Assembly (NCBI GenBank): GCA_964560875.1 | Contig: CAZLMW010000118.1 | Span: 1 to 24,213, forward strand | Direction of reading: 5' to 3' | Length of the DNA stretch: 24,213 bases | Origin: CAZLMW01 sp964560875 | GTDB lineage: Bacteria > Myxococcota_A > UBA9042 | Shown: piece after piece, positions 6,018-13,410 of the stretch | Numbering within the stretch: position 1 is the stretch's first letter | How the letters are laid out: the number at the start of each line of letters is the position of its first letter | Translations under genes and position numbers: made by a program | Notes under the pieces: generated by a model | The model's input: only the letters and a program-made list of their open reading frames with translations | The model's database searches: none | Told to the model about the DNA's origin: nothing

Positions 6018-7805
6018 ATTGCTGAGCGTGTACTGACCGGCGTCGACGGTGCTGGCTGCGACCTGGCGCTTGAGGCCGACAACGTTGGCCGGGACGTGCG
6101 CTGCGAGCATTTCGACCTGCGCCTGCCACTTCTCAAGCTCGGCGCCTTCGAAGATGCTCTCGACCATGCGACGTGCACCGACAACGGCTCGATCGAGCGC
6201 CTCGTAGGCGGCGATTTTGCAGACAGCGGCGGCGTCTCCGCTGTTCGAGTCGCCGTGCTTGGCGATGCGCTGGTTGGTGCGCGCAATGGCGGAATCGACC
6301 GCGAACGTGTCGATGATCATGTTGCTCAAGCCGACGAGGAACTCCTGCTCCTTGTCCAGCGAGACGCCGAACTCACCGGTGGCCGCCTGGAACACCAACA
6401 TAGACAGCCACTTGGCGCGCTGAACGGCGAACTCGGCGCGGGCGAGGCCTTCGTCATCGGGCATCGCGGCAACCTTGCCGGACGCGAGGATGCCGCCAAG
6501 CTCGCCCATCGCCCCCTGCACATCGAGGCGGCCCTGCATGACCCGCTTGATGAGCGTGCCGGGGATCAGCAATCGGTTGATCTCGTTGGTGCCTTCGAAG
6601 ATGCGGTTGACGCGGGCGTCGCGGTACATCTTCTCGACGAAGTAGTCCTCGACGAAGGCGTAGCCGCCGTGCCACTGGAAGCAACGATCGAGGATGCGAT
6701 CGAGCGCCTCGCTGCTGTAGACCTTCGAGATCGAACACTCGATGACGTACTCCTCGACGGCGGACATCGCCGAACGCGGATCCTTGGCGTCTCCCGCAGC
6801 GGCGCGTTCTTCGACCATGCCGGCGATGCGGTAGTTGAGCGCTTCACCGAGGTAGATCTGCACGATGCTGTCGGCGATCTGCTCGCGGATGGCGCCGAAG
6901 TCGACGATCCGAGTGCGGAACTGACGTCGCTCCGACGCGTACTGCAGCGCTTCCTTGAGCGCCCTCTTGGCCCCGCCGACCACCGATGCGCCGAGCTTGT
7001 AGCGGCCGAAGTTGAGCGTGTTGAACGCGACGTGATGGCCCTTGCCGACCTGGTGCAGCACGTTTTCGACCGGGACGGGGCTGTTTTCGAAGATCAGCTG
7101 GCAGGTCGACGAGCCGCGCAGGCCCATCTTGTGCTCCTCGCCGCCGATGGAGAACCCGTGCGTGTCTTTCTCGACGATGAAGGCGGTGAACTTGTCGCCG
7201 TCGACCTTCGCAAAGACAACGCCGACGTCCATCCAGGCCGCGTTGGAGATCCACTGCTTGGTGCCGTTGAGGATGTAGTGGGTGCCCTCTTCGTTGAGGA
7301 CCGCTGTGGTGCGCGCCGCGAGGGCGTCCGATCCGCTGCCGGGCTCGCTCAGCGCGTAACAGCTGACGAATTCACCCATGCCGATCGGCTCGAGGAACTT
7401 CTTTTTCTGGTCGTGGTTGCCAAAGAGGATGATCGGCGTCAGGCCAATGCCCGAGTGCGCGCCAAACGTCACGGACCAGTCGCCGCTGGCGCCCATCTTC
7501 TCGGTCATCAGGAGCGCTGTGACCTTGTCGGCGGCCAGGCCGCCGTATTCTTCGGGGATGTCGAGCAAGCAGAAGCCGAGCTCACAGCCTTTGCGGAGCA
7601 CGTCGACCATCTCACGCGCTGCCTTGCCTTCTTTGCTCTCGAGCCGCCGCTCGTTGGGCAGAACCTCGTTGTCGATGAACTTCTGGGCTTCGAAAGCGAT
7701 CGCACGCTGCTCTTCGTTGAAGTCCTCGGGCGCAAAGACGGGCCGCGCGCCGCAGGTCTCAAGGAGGAATCCGCCGCCTGGTGCGGCCATTGTGTCGGTG
7801 CTCAT
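6012..7805 (-). CDS. Acyl-CoA dehydrogenase, long VLCAD-like form
   Basis: The protein has 597 residues. It is an FAD enzyme that introduces the trans-2 double bond in acyl-CoA, the first step of beta-oxidation. The core at ~25-425 shows the family motifs: the CYALSEPGSGSD loop at 149-160, TKQWISNA at 182-189, QFRTRIVDFGAIR at 295-307, QWHGGYAFVEDYFVEKMYRD at 377-396, and RIFEGTNEINR at 401-411 with the expected catalytic Glu404. A C-terminal extension of about 170 residues (430-597) makes it longer than the short/medium-chain enzymes (~380 residues) and like the very-long-chain/ACAD9 group and the ~600-residue bacterial FadE of Bacillus type. The ATG at 7805 has GGAGA 6 nt upstream, and a sigma-70-like promoter is proposed at 7866-7894. 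The TAG stop lies within the inverted repeat of element B. Substrate chain length is inferred, not shown. Confidence 0.93.
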   Translation of the reverse strand: MSTDTMAAPGGGFLLETCGARPVFAPEDFNEEQRAIAFEAQKFIDNEVLPNERRLESKEGKAAREMVDVLRKGCELGFCLLDIPEEYGGLAADKVTALLMTEKMGASGDWSVTFGAHSGIGLTPIILFGNHDQKKKFLEPIGMGEFVSCYALSEPGSGSDALAARTTAVLNEEGTHYILNGTKQWISNAAWMDVGVVFAKVDGDKFTAFIVEKDTHGFSIGGEEHKMGLRGSSTCQLIFENSPVPVENVLHQVGKGHHVAFNTLNFGRYKLGASVVGGAKRALKEALQYASERRQFRTRIVDFGAIREQIADSIVQIYLGEALNYRIAGMVEERAAAGDAKDPRSAMSAVEEYVIECSISKVYSSEALDRILDRCFQWHGGYAFVEDYFVEKMYRDARVNRIFEGTNEINRLLIPGTLIKRVMQGRLDVQGAMGELGGILASGKVAAMPDDEGLARAEFAVQRAKWLSMLVFQAATGEFGVSLDKEQEFLVGLSNMIIDTFAVDSAIARTNQRIAKHGDSNSGDAAAVCKIAAYEALDRAVVGARRMVESIFEGAELEKWQAQVEMLAAHVPANVVGLKRQVAASTVDAGQYTLSNY

Positions 7806-7865
7806 CGATCGTCTCCGTTCGCCTGTGTGGTTGCCTGAGGACGCGCCATCGTGCGCGGGCGCGGG

Positions 7866-7894
7866 ATAGTAGAGGTCGCCCCGATCGATCGCAA
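7866..7894 (-). promoter_or_regulatory. Possible sigma-70-type promoter of the acyl-CoA dehydrogenase gene
   Basis: On the minus strand, TTGCGA (7894-7889) is followed after exactly 17 nt by TACTAT (7871-7866), about 60 bp before the ATG. Both hexamers match the consensus at four of six positions. Confidence 0.4.
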
Positions 7895-7989
7895 GGGCGC
7901 GAGGTCCTTGCAGTTGTGCGTTTTCATGCGTGAGGATGGGGCGTGTTTGGGCGCGCGCATGAAGCGTCAGCGGTCATGAGGATGGGACG

Positions 7990-9906
7990 ATGAGAGCACC
8001 TTTCAACGCGACGACGGTCGCCCGACTTATCGCGATCGTTGCGGTGGGCGCTATCGCAGTGTCGGGGTGCCGAAAGCGGCCCGAATCCAACGCGCCGAAG
8101 AAGATTACTCCACAGAGTGTCAATAAAAAAACTCGACAACCTGTCGATAAACCGGCCGCAGCAACCGCGACGAACGCCGCCAAGGCCCCCGACGCGCCCG
8201 ATCCCGACCGCCCGTTTATCACCTTCGAGCTGCCGACTGTCGCCAAGGGAACCCGAGGCGCTGTCGCGACTGCACACCCGCTCGCCACGCGCGCAGCAGC
8301 CAAGGCCCTGTTCGATGGCGGCAACGCGGTCGACGCCCTGGTGGCTGCGAGCATGATGCTCGCGGTCGTAACGCCCCAATCCACGGGGATCGGCGGCGGA
8401 GGGTTCGCCATCGTCGCGCCGGGGGATGACCGCCCTGCCCGCGCTTTCGACTTCCGGGAGACCGGGCCCCGCAACGGCAAACGCGAGCTGTACCTGGACA
8501 AAAACGGCGGCCACATCGCCAAGCGGAGCCAACGTCACGGTCTGGCGATCGGCGTGCCCGGGTATGTCAAAGGCCTCGCGCTGCTCCACGAGAAATACGG
8601 CGCGCGCCCGTGGAAAGACCTCGTCATGCCCGCGTCGGAAACGGCGCGCCGAGGGTTCAAAGTCGGCGACAAGCTGGCCCGGGCGGCGGCGTGGACCTGG
8701 AAACAACTCGGCCCCAACGCCAAGAAGCTGCTGACCCGCAAAGGGGGCGGCATCATCAAGATCGGCGATGTCCTCGTTCAGCCCGCCCTCGCCAAGACCC
8801 TCAAGACGATCGCGGAAAAAGGCGTGGCGGGCTTGTACGAAGGAGACGTCGCAGCGGACATCGTGACCACCGCGCAGGCGACCGGTGGCAAGCTCGACCA
8901 CGAGGATATGCGCGTCTACAAGGTGCGTGAGAGCGAGCCGCTGCGCGGTGACTTCTTCGGCCGGCAAGCGCTGACGATGCCGCAGCCGTCCGCCGGTGGT
9001 GCCCAGCTGTTGGCGATGGCCGAGCTGATGGCGCAGACGTCCCGCAAGCTCATGAAGAAACCCGCGAAGAAGGGCGAAAAAACGACACTCCCCGGGTTGG
9101 ATCAGCCGGTGATGATGCACCGACTGGTCGAGGCGATGCGCCGCTCCTTCCTGATGCGATTGGCGTTTTCGGGCGACCCGGACGTCAAGGCCAAGAAGCT
9201 CGACGACGTCTACCCGCGGGCTGTTCGACGCAAGCTCGCGGCCGGTTTCGATGCCAAGAAAGCCAGCGAATCAGCCCGGATCCGTCCACCTGGCAAGCTG
9301 GAAAACCACCAAAACACCAGCCACGTGTCCATCGTCGACAAAGACGGTATGGCCGTGGCGTCCACGCACACCATCAACCTGCTGTTCGGCAGCGGCATCC
9401 TCGCGTCCAACAGCGGCATCTTCCTCAACAACGAGCTCGACGACTTCAGCTACACACTCAAGGACAGCAACGCCTTTGGGCTCGCCGGCAGCAAGGCCAA
9501 CATGTACCGGCCCGGGCGGCGACCGGTGTCATCGATGACGCCGACCATCGTGCTCGACAACGGCAAACCGCGGCTCGTGATCGGGGCGCCTGGGGGAACC
9601 CGCATTCCAACCGCCGTTTTCCAGGTCGCGTACCGGCATCTCGTCGACGGCGAGCCGCTCAAACAGGCCATCGACGCCCCGCGCCTGCATCACCAGGCCT
9701 ATCCCGACGCGGCCTGGATCGAGGACCACACGGGTGTGCAAGCCAAGGAAGAAGCGCTCGCTGCTTTCCAGCACAAGACGACCAAGCGCGCGCCGTGGTG
9801 CGACGTGCAAGCGGTTGCGGTGACGCGGGACAAAGCCGGAAACGTGACCGAGCTGCTCGCCGCGTCCGACAAACGCTACGAGGGCGGCGCGATGGCGCTG
9901 AAATAG
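7990..9906 (+). CDS. ggt: Gamma-glutamyltranspeptidase, lipoprotein form
   Basis: The protein has 638 residues. It transfers or hydrolyses the gamma-glutamyl group of glutathione and related compounds. In this family the precursor cuts itself before a threonine to give large and small subunits. The family signature is clear: GGNAVDALVAASMMLAVV and STGIGGGGF near the start of the large subunit, FDFRETGP, then NTSHVSIVD with the expected nucleophile Thr443, NNELDDF with D484/D485, the PVSSMTPTIV oxyanion serines S514/S515, and VIGAPGGTRIPTAVFQ. Instead of a simple Sec signal it has a lipobox ending at Cys27 (AIAVSGC), followed by a Lys/Thr/Pro/Ala-rich spacer to ~70. The enzyme is therefore probably membrane-tethered in the periplasm or at the surface. 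The start has GAGGA upstream. It is divergent from the acyl-CoA dehydrogenase (184 bp) and convergent with citrate synthase across element C. Confidence 0.93.
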   Translation: MRAPFNATTVARLIAIVAVGAIAVSGCRKRPESNAPKKITPQSVNKKTRQPVDKPAAATATNAAKAPDAPDPDRPFITFELPTVAKGTRGAVATAHPLATRAAAKALFDGGNAVDALVAASMMLAVVTPQSTGIGGGGFAIVAPGDDRPARAFDFRETGPRNGKRELYLDKNGGHIAKRSQRHGLAIGVPGYVKGLALLHEKYGARPWKDLVMPASETARRGFKVGDKLARAAAWTWKQLGPNAKKLLTRKGGGIIKIGDVLVQPALAKTLKTIAEKGVAGLYEGDVAADIVTTAQATGGKLDHEDMRVYKVRESEPLRGDFFGRQALTMPQPSAGGAQLLAMAELMAQTSRKLMKKPAKKGEKTTLPGLDQPVMMHRLVEAMRRSFLMRLAFSGDPDVKAKKLDDVYPRAVRRKLAAGFDAKKASESARIRPPGKLENHQNTSHVSIVDKDGMAVASTHTINLLFGSGILASNSGIFLNNELDDFSYTLKDSNAFGLAGSKANMYRPGRRPVSSMTPTIVLDNGKPRLVIGAPGGTRIPTAVFQVAYRHLVDGEPLKQAIDAPRLHHQAYPDAAWIEDHTGVQAKEEALAAFQHKTTKRAPWCDVQAVAVTRDKAGNVTELLAASDKRYEGGAMALK

Positions 9907-9939
9907 GGCGGGCTAGCCGCAATGCCGGTCACTTAGCGA

Positions 9940-10138
9940 CCCCGGCTGAAGCCGGGGCCTCAGTTGAGCAAGCCCTCCTTCGAGGGCTCGGCGTTGCGGT
10001 CCGCATGGCGGATTCGGTGCGGCGCATGTGGGTGCACCAGATGCCGACAAACGTGGGTAGGCAGCCGCTGCTGGTGGAGTTCGCGGCGGAGCCCGCGGAG
10101 GCGGGCTTGCTCAACTGAGCCCGGGGCTTCGCCCGCTC
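9940..10138. repeat. REP-like inverted pair (BIME-like) inside element C
   Basis: CCCCGGCT/AGCCGGGG forms a tight hairpin at 9940-9957. A 16-bp perfect inverted repeat (9959-9974 versus 10104-10119, core CAGTTGAGCAAGCC) joins two similar ~45-bp units in opposite orientation. Each unit has its own 6-bp stem hairpin: GCCCTC/GAGGGC at 9972-9987 and GCCCGC/GCGGGC at 10091-10106. The two stems differ by a paired change that keeps base pairing. The right unit ends in a further hairpin at about 10117-10138. The layout is that of REP/BIME sequences mobilised by RAYT transposases in other bacteria; no transposase is present here. Confidence 0.6.
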
Positions 10139-10145
10139 GCATGAA

Positions 10146-10168
10146 TTTGATTGGAAAATCAAACTTTT
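10146..10168 (+). terminator. Weak possible terminator after the transpeptidase gene
   Basis: The stem TTTGATT/AATCAAA with a GGAA loop (10146-10163) is followed by CTTTT on the plus strand. The stem is A/T-rich, so termination strength is doubtful. The site is an A/T-rich island within element C between convergent genes. Confidence 0.3.
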
Positions 10169-10193
10169 ACATTGTAAGTGACCGGCGTTGGGG

Positions 10194-11501
10194 CTAGCCG
10201 TTGGCGGCGTCGCGCAACATCGCGACGGTGACGCTCTTCGGACGCTCGATCGGCATGCCGAGGGCGCGGTCCCAGACCAGTTGACTGGTGATGCCGAGGG
10301 CGCGAGAAACGCCGAACAGCACGGTGTAGAAGTCGGCCTCGGTGACGCCGTAGTAGACCTGCAGGGCGCCGGAGTGGGCGTCGACGTTGGGCCACGGGCT
10401 CTTGGCTTTGCCGTGTTCCTTGAGCACGCCGGGCACCACGTCGAAGAACGTGTGGACCGTCTTCACAACCGGGTGTTCGCCCATGCCGTGCGCCAGGCTG
10501 TATTCGCGCTGCGCGGTGTAGCGCGGATCGGTGTTGCGGAGCACCGCGTGACCGTAGCCGGGGATGACACGACCGGCACGCAACGTCTCCCACGCGTAGT
10601 CGCGGGCTTCATCGTGTGTCGGCGCGCGGCCGTCAAAGTGCTCCATCGCTTCGTTGATCCACTGCAGGCACATCTGGTTGGCGAGACCGTGCAGCGGGCC
10701 GGCGAGACCGTTGATGCCCGCGCTGACCGAATAGTAGACGTCCGACAGGGCCGACCCCACCACATGCGACGTGTGCGCGCTGACGTTGCCGCCTTCGTGG
10801 TCGGCGTGGATGAGCAGGTAGACCCGCATCAGGTTCTGATACGCCTTGTCGGGCACGCCCATCATGTGCGCGAAGTTGGCGCCCCAATCCAGGGTCGGAT
10901 CCGCGGCGATGTGGATGTCGTTCTTGTACGTGCGCCGGTAGATGTACGAGGCGATCACGGGCAGACGGGCGACCAGGTTGAGCGCATCGTCGAGCGTCGG
11001 TTTCCAGTAGTCGAGCTTGCCGAGCCCTTCGTGGTATTGGCGGGCAAACTCGCTGGTGGGCTGCATCGAGAGGATCGCAGCGCTGAACTGCGTCATCGGG
11101 TGGGCCGAGACGGGCAACGCGCGGATGAGGTCGTAGGTGTAACCGGGCACTTCAGAGCGAGCGGTCAGGTCGTCTTCTAGCGCCTTTACCTCATCTGCGG
11201 TGGGCAGCTCGCCGGTGAGCAGCAGGTACCACAGGCCGGTGGGGTAGGCCTCGAGATCGGGACCGGGCTTGGGCAGGACCTTGCGAACCTGGGGGATCGT
11301 GTGACCGCGGAAGCGGATGCCTTCCATCGGATCGAGGTACGACGTGTCGCAAACAAGCGACTTCAGGCCGCGCATACCGCCGGTGACCTTGGCGATCGTT
11401 GTGTCGCCCAGCGAGACGCCACCGTGCTGCTTGGCGATGCCGCGCACTTCCTCGCGCCACTGCGGAATCTTGTCGGCAAGGCGCTGCTTGAGGCTGCTCA
11501 T
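10194..11501 (-). CDS. gltA: Citrate synthase, mitochondrial (eukaryotic-like) type
   Basis: The protein has 435 residues. It condenses acetyl-CoA with oxaloacetate to give citrate, the entry step of the TCA cycle. The catalytic residues are visible in their motifs: His235 in HADHEGGNVSAHTSH, His318 in GYGHAVLR and Asp374 in PNVDAHSG. These motifs and the SDVYYSVSAGINGLAGPLHGLANQ segment match the mitochondrial-type enzymes, which also occur in Geobacter, rather than the NADH-sensitive E. coli hexamer. Two ATGs compete. The one at 11501 is preferred because GGAG lies 6 nt upstream of it, whereas the ATG at 11507 touches that GGAG. The TAG stop is inside the right terminal repeat of element C. 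It sits alone as a transcription unit; no other TCA gene adjoins it. The 167 bp upstream (11502-11668) show no clear promoter. Confidence 0.95.
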   Translation of the reverse strand: MSSLKQRLADKIPQWREEVRGIAKQHGGVSLGDTTIAKVTGGMRGLKSLVCDTSYLDPMEGIRFRGHTIPQVRKVLPKPGPDLEAYPTGLWYLLLTGELPTADEVKALEDDLTARSEVPGYTYDLIRALPVSAHPMTQFSAAILSMQPTSEFARQYHEGLGKLDYWKPTLDDALNLVARLPVIASYIYRRTYKNDIHIAADPTLDWGANFAHMMGVPDKAYQNLMRVYLLIHADHEGGNVSAHTSHVVGSALSDVYYSVSAGINGLAGPLHGLANQMCLQWINEAMEHFDGRAPTHDEARDYAWETLRAGRVIPGYGHAVLRNTDPRYTAQREYSLAHGMGEHPVVKTVHTFFDVVPGVLKEHGKAKSPWPNVDAHSGALQVYYGVTEADFYTVLFGVSRALGITSQLVWDRALGMPIERPKSVTVAMLRDAANG

Positions 11502-11507
11502 ATTCAT

Positions 11508-11511
11508 CTCC
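11508..11511 (-). promoter_or_regulatory. Ribosome binding site choosing the second ATG of citrate synthase
   Basis: GGAG on the minus strand directly abuts the ATG at 11507 and is 6 nt from the ATG at 11501. The latter spacing is workable, so the protein should begin MSSLKQ. Confidence 0.55.
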
Positions 11512-11668
11512 GTCGTTCGGCCGCGCCAGTGCGCGGTGGATGCTGTCCGCGGTTGATTCGGGGTCCACAATTGCGGATTCGGTGATCGGGTCGCGGGCCT
11601 TGCGCGCGATTGCGGGTCTGGCCAAACCGATCCAACTGCGTCGGAATCAAGGCGTGGCCGCTCGCGGT

Positions 11669-13156
11669 TCAAGGCGCGCTTGAAGGGTCTACAGCGGCAC
11701 CCTTGCCAGCGTCAACAGCTACCCCCTTGCCCGTGGGGATCGCGACCGACCGGCGACCGCGCAACGACGCGTCAGTCACGCCGATCTCAAGGGCGCGCCG
11801 GCGACGCACGACTTCGAGTTTTCCGATGCGTTTTCGCAGGCGTTTGACCGAATCTTCCGTTGGCTTTGGCGACGTCCTGGCGAGCGCGGCGGCGAGCTGG
11901 GTCCGCGCTGTGTCGAGATCGCCCTGTTCTGTCAGGATTTCGGCGTGCCGCAGCGCGCCCGTGCCGACGACAAGGCTGCGTACGCCGGGCCGCACGGCTG
12001 GCCAATACCGAGTTGCGGGGCTGATCACGGCCACGTGACCGCGGTGGCGGGCGACGGGCTCGATGACGACGGCCTTACCGTTGCGGACACCGACCACACG
12101 CATTCCATCGGGCGCCCAGAGCACGTCGTTGTGGGCGAGATCCCCGCGAACGACGCTGACATCGGCTGGCAGCGACCACCTCGTCCAGCGACGTTGGCGG
12201 TACCACGCGACGCGCTGCGCTTCCGGCTGCCGAAACGACACAACTCCAAGCCGGTGTCGACATCCGTTTGCCGTGGTGCGCCGGTGCTTGACGATGACGC
12301 CACGCGAGTCGCGCATCCACCGAAAACCGATGCTTCGCGACGGCAGCGGCTTGCGGTTGAGCACACCGACCGAGCCACCGCCGATCTTGTTTGTCGCCTT
12401 GAGCTGTTTGCCGAGGAAGACCTCGTAGCGCGTGTTGGGAGACGTGCCTTTTCGGCGACGACGCAGGCGCAGATCGTGCATCCCTCTCTCGGTTATCACG
12501 GTCGCCTTGGGCCAGGTGGCTTTCTGCCGGATACGGAAACGCTTGATCCCGCTCCACGTGCCGCACGGCTGCCCGACGAGTGGACGCGGGCCTTTGCCGA
12601 CGACCACGGTCACGAACCGGTGATTGCCCTTGCCGTGGCCGATGACCTCGACGACCTCGACGCCGTCGGGCAGCTTCACCGTCGCCATCCTCTTGGCCTT
12701 GCCGTTGCGGACGTTTACCGACGAAACGACGCCGGCGTCATGCACCACGTAGAGCCATGCCCCGTCGTTGTTGAACGCGTATCCACGCACGTCTTCCGCC
12801 GCGAAAACCCGCCACCGCTCAAGCGTGTATGCGTCGGTGATCACCACTTTCTTGCCGTCGGACGTGGCGACATGAATGCGGTATGGCGCGCTCTGGGCGA
12901 GGTCGCGGATCGGGTTGGGCGGCGGCCGCTCCTTCTTGATGGTGTGGCCCTTTTCGTTCATGCGGTACAGGCCCCGCCAGTCGACCTCGTCCTCGCCGGA
13001 TTTGCCCGGTTTTCCGTCCTTCTTCCCCGGTTTTCCGTCCTTTTTCACGGCCTTGGCTGGTTTGTCAGTCGCCCAGGCCGGCGCGCACAGTCCGATCCAA
13101 ATGGAGGACGCAATCATCGCTGCGACGAAGCCGGTTATCGGTAAACGAATCGCCAT
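11669..13156 (-). CDS. Secreted protein of unknown function, beta-propeller-like, strongly basic
   Basis: The protein has 495 residues. A Sec signal peptide (start MAIRLPITGFVAAM, cleavage probably after PAWA near residue 30) precedes a Lys/Gly/Pro repeat in which KDGKPGK recurs, at ~36-55. The body has repeated strand patterns typical of WD40/YVTN-like propellers: PYRIHVATSDGKKVVITDAYTLERW, GYAFNNDGAWLYVVHDAGVVSSVNVRNGK, and DVLWAPDGMRVVGVRNGKAVVIEP. A helical stretch near ~415-465 (LRHAEILTEQGDLDTARTQL) resembles a TPR hairpin and is followed by a basic segment. No catalytic motif is recognised. A start at 13168 is also possible, but 13156 gives the better signal peptide. No strong Shine-Dalgarno is seen. 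The composition is rich in Arg and Lys (RLRRRRKG), unusual for an exported propeller. I do not recognise the family. Confidence 0.6.
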   Translation of the reverse strand: MAIRLPITGFVAAMIASSIWIGLCAPAWATDKPAKAVKKDGKPGKKDGKPGKSGEDEVDWRGLYRMNEKGHTIKKERPPPNPIRDLAQSAPYRIHVATSDGKKVVITDAYTLERWRVFAAEDVRGYAFNNDGAWLYVVHDAGVVSSVNVRNGKAKRMATVKLPDGVEVVEVIGHGKGNHRFVTVVVGKGPRPLVGQPCGTWSGIKRFRIRQKATWPKATVITERGMHDLRLRRRRKGTSPNTRYEVFLGKQLKATNKIGGGSVGVLNRKPLPSRSIGFRWMRDSRGVIVKHRRTTANGCRHRLGVVSFRQPEAQRVAWYRQRRWTRWSLPADVSVVRGDLAHNDVLWAPDGMRVVGVRNGKAVVIEPVARHRGHVAVISPATRYWPAVRPGVRSLVVGTGALRHAEILTEQGDLDTARTQLAAALARTSPKPTEDSVKRLRKRIGKLEVVRRRRALEIGVTDASLRGRRSVAIPTGKGVAVDAGKGAAVDPSSAP

Positions 13157-13229
13157 GTAAACGTGCATACACCCGCGATCGGCGGATGCAAGCAAACAGC
13201 CGATTACGGACGCGTTGGGGTGTGGGAGC

Positions 13230-13410
13230 CAGCAGACTGCGCCGCAAATCGTGTCGTTCATCATTGAGGACGTGGATGCAGTCTGCCGCGCAAAGCGCGA
13301 ATGTGGGGTGAGGCCGAAAAATGACACTTTTTTCGGCCGAGGGGGCTGTTTCAGCCCCCTGACAAACAACGAGCACCTGCGCCGAAGCGGAGCGTTGGCG
13401 CAGGCTGCTA
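13230..13410. mobile_element. Element A, copy 2: ~181-bp MITE-like repeat
   Basis: It is similar to 1744-1927 over its whole length. AGCAGACTGCGCC at 13231-13243 is inverted with one mismatch at 13397-13409. Internal hairpins are conserved: CGCGC/GCGCG (13287-13299), GGCCGAAAA/TTTTCGGCC (13312-13338) and GGGGGCTG/CAGCCCCC (13341-13359). The right terminus supplies the TAG stop (13408-13410) of the giant IPT lipoprotein gene. It lies between that gene and the start of the propeller-like gene. The 73 bp from 13157 to 13229 show nothing recognisable. Confidence 0.75.

Larger units (their letters stand above)
9911..10199. mobile_element. Element C: ~289-bp unit with 25-bp imperfect terminal inverted repeats, nested around a REP pair
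   Basis: The left end (9911-9935) and the inverted right end (10175-10199) agree at 23 of 25 positions. They share GGCTAGCC and the 12-mer GCCGGTCACTTA. Inside lies a second inverted pair of hairpin units. The left end begins 4 bp after the stop of the transpeptidase gene. The right end contains the TAG stop (10194-10196, minus strand) of citrate synthase. The short frames inside it (for example minus 9929-10162) look like repeat-derived readings, not genes. Confidence 0.65.

Noticed and set aside
6096..7838. A 580-codon plus-strand frame opposite the acyl-CoA dehydrogenase gene.
   Set aside because: The minus strand encodes a full enzyme with all family motifs. The plus frame is a GC-driven mirror with no recognisable domain.
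9929..10162. A 77-codon minus-strand frame between the transpeptidase and citrate synthase genes.
   Set aside because: It lies wholly within the inverted-repeat element and its peptide is a translation of hairpin repeats. It is treated as a repeat, not a gene.
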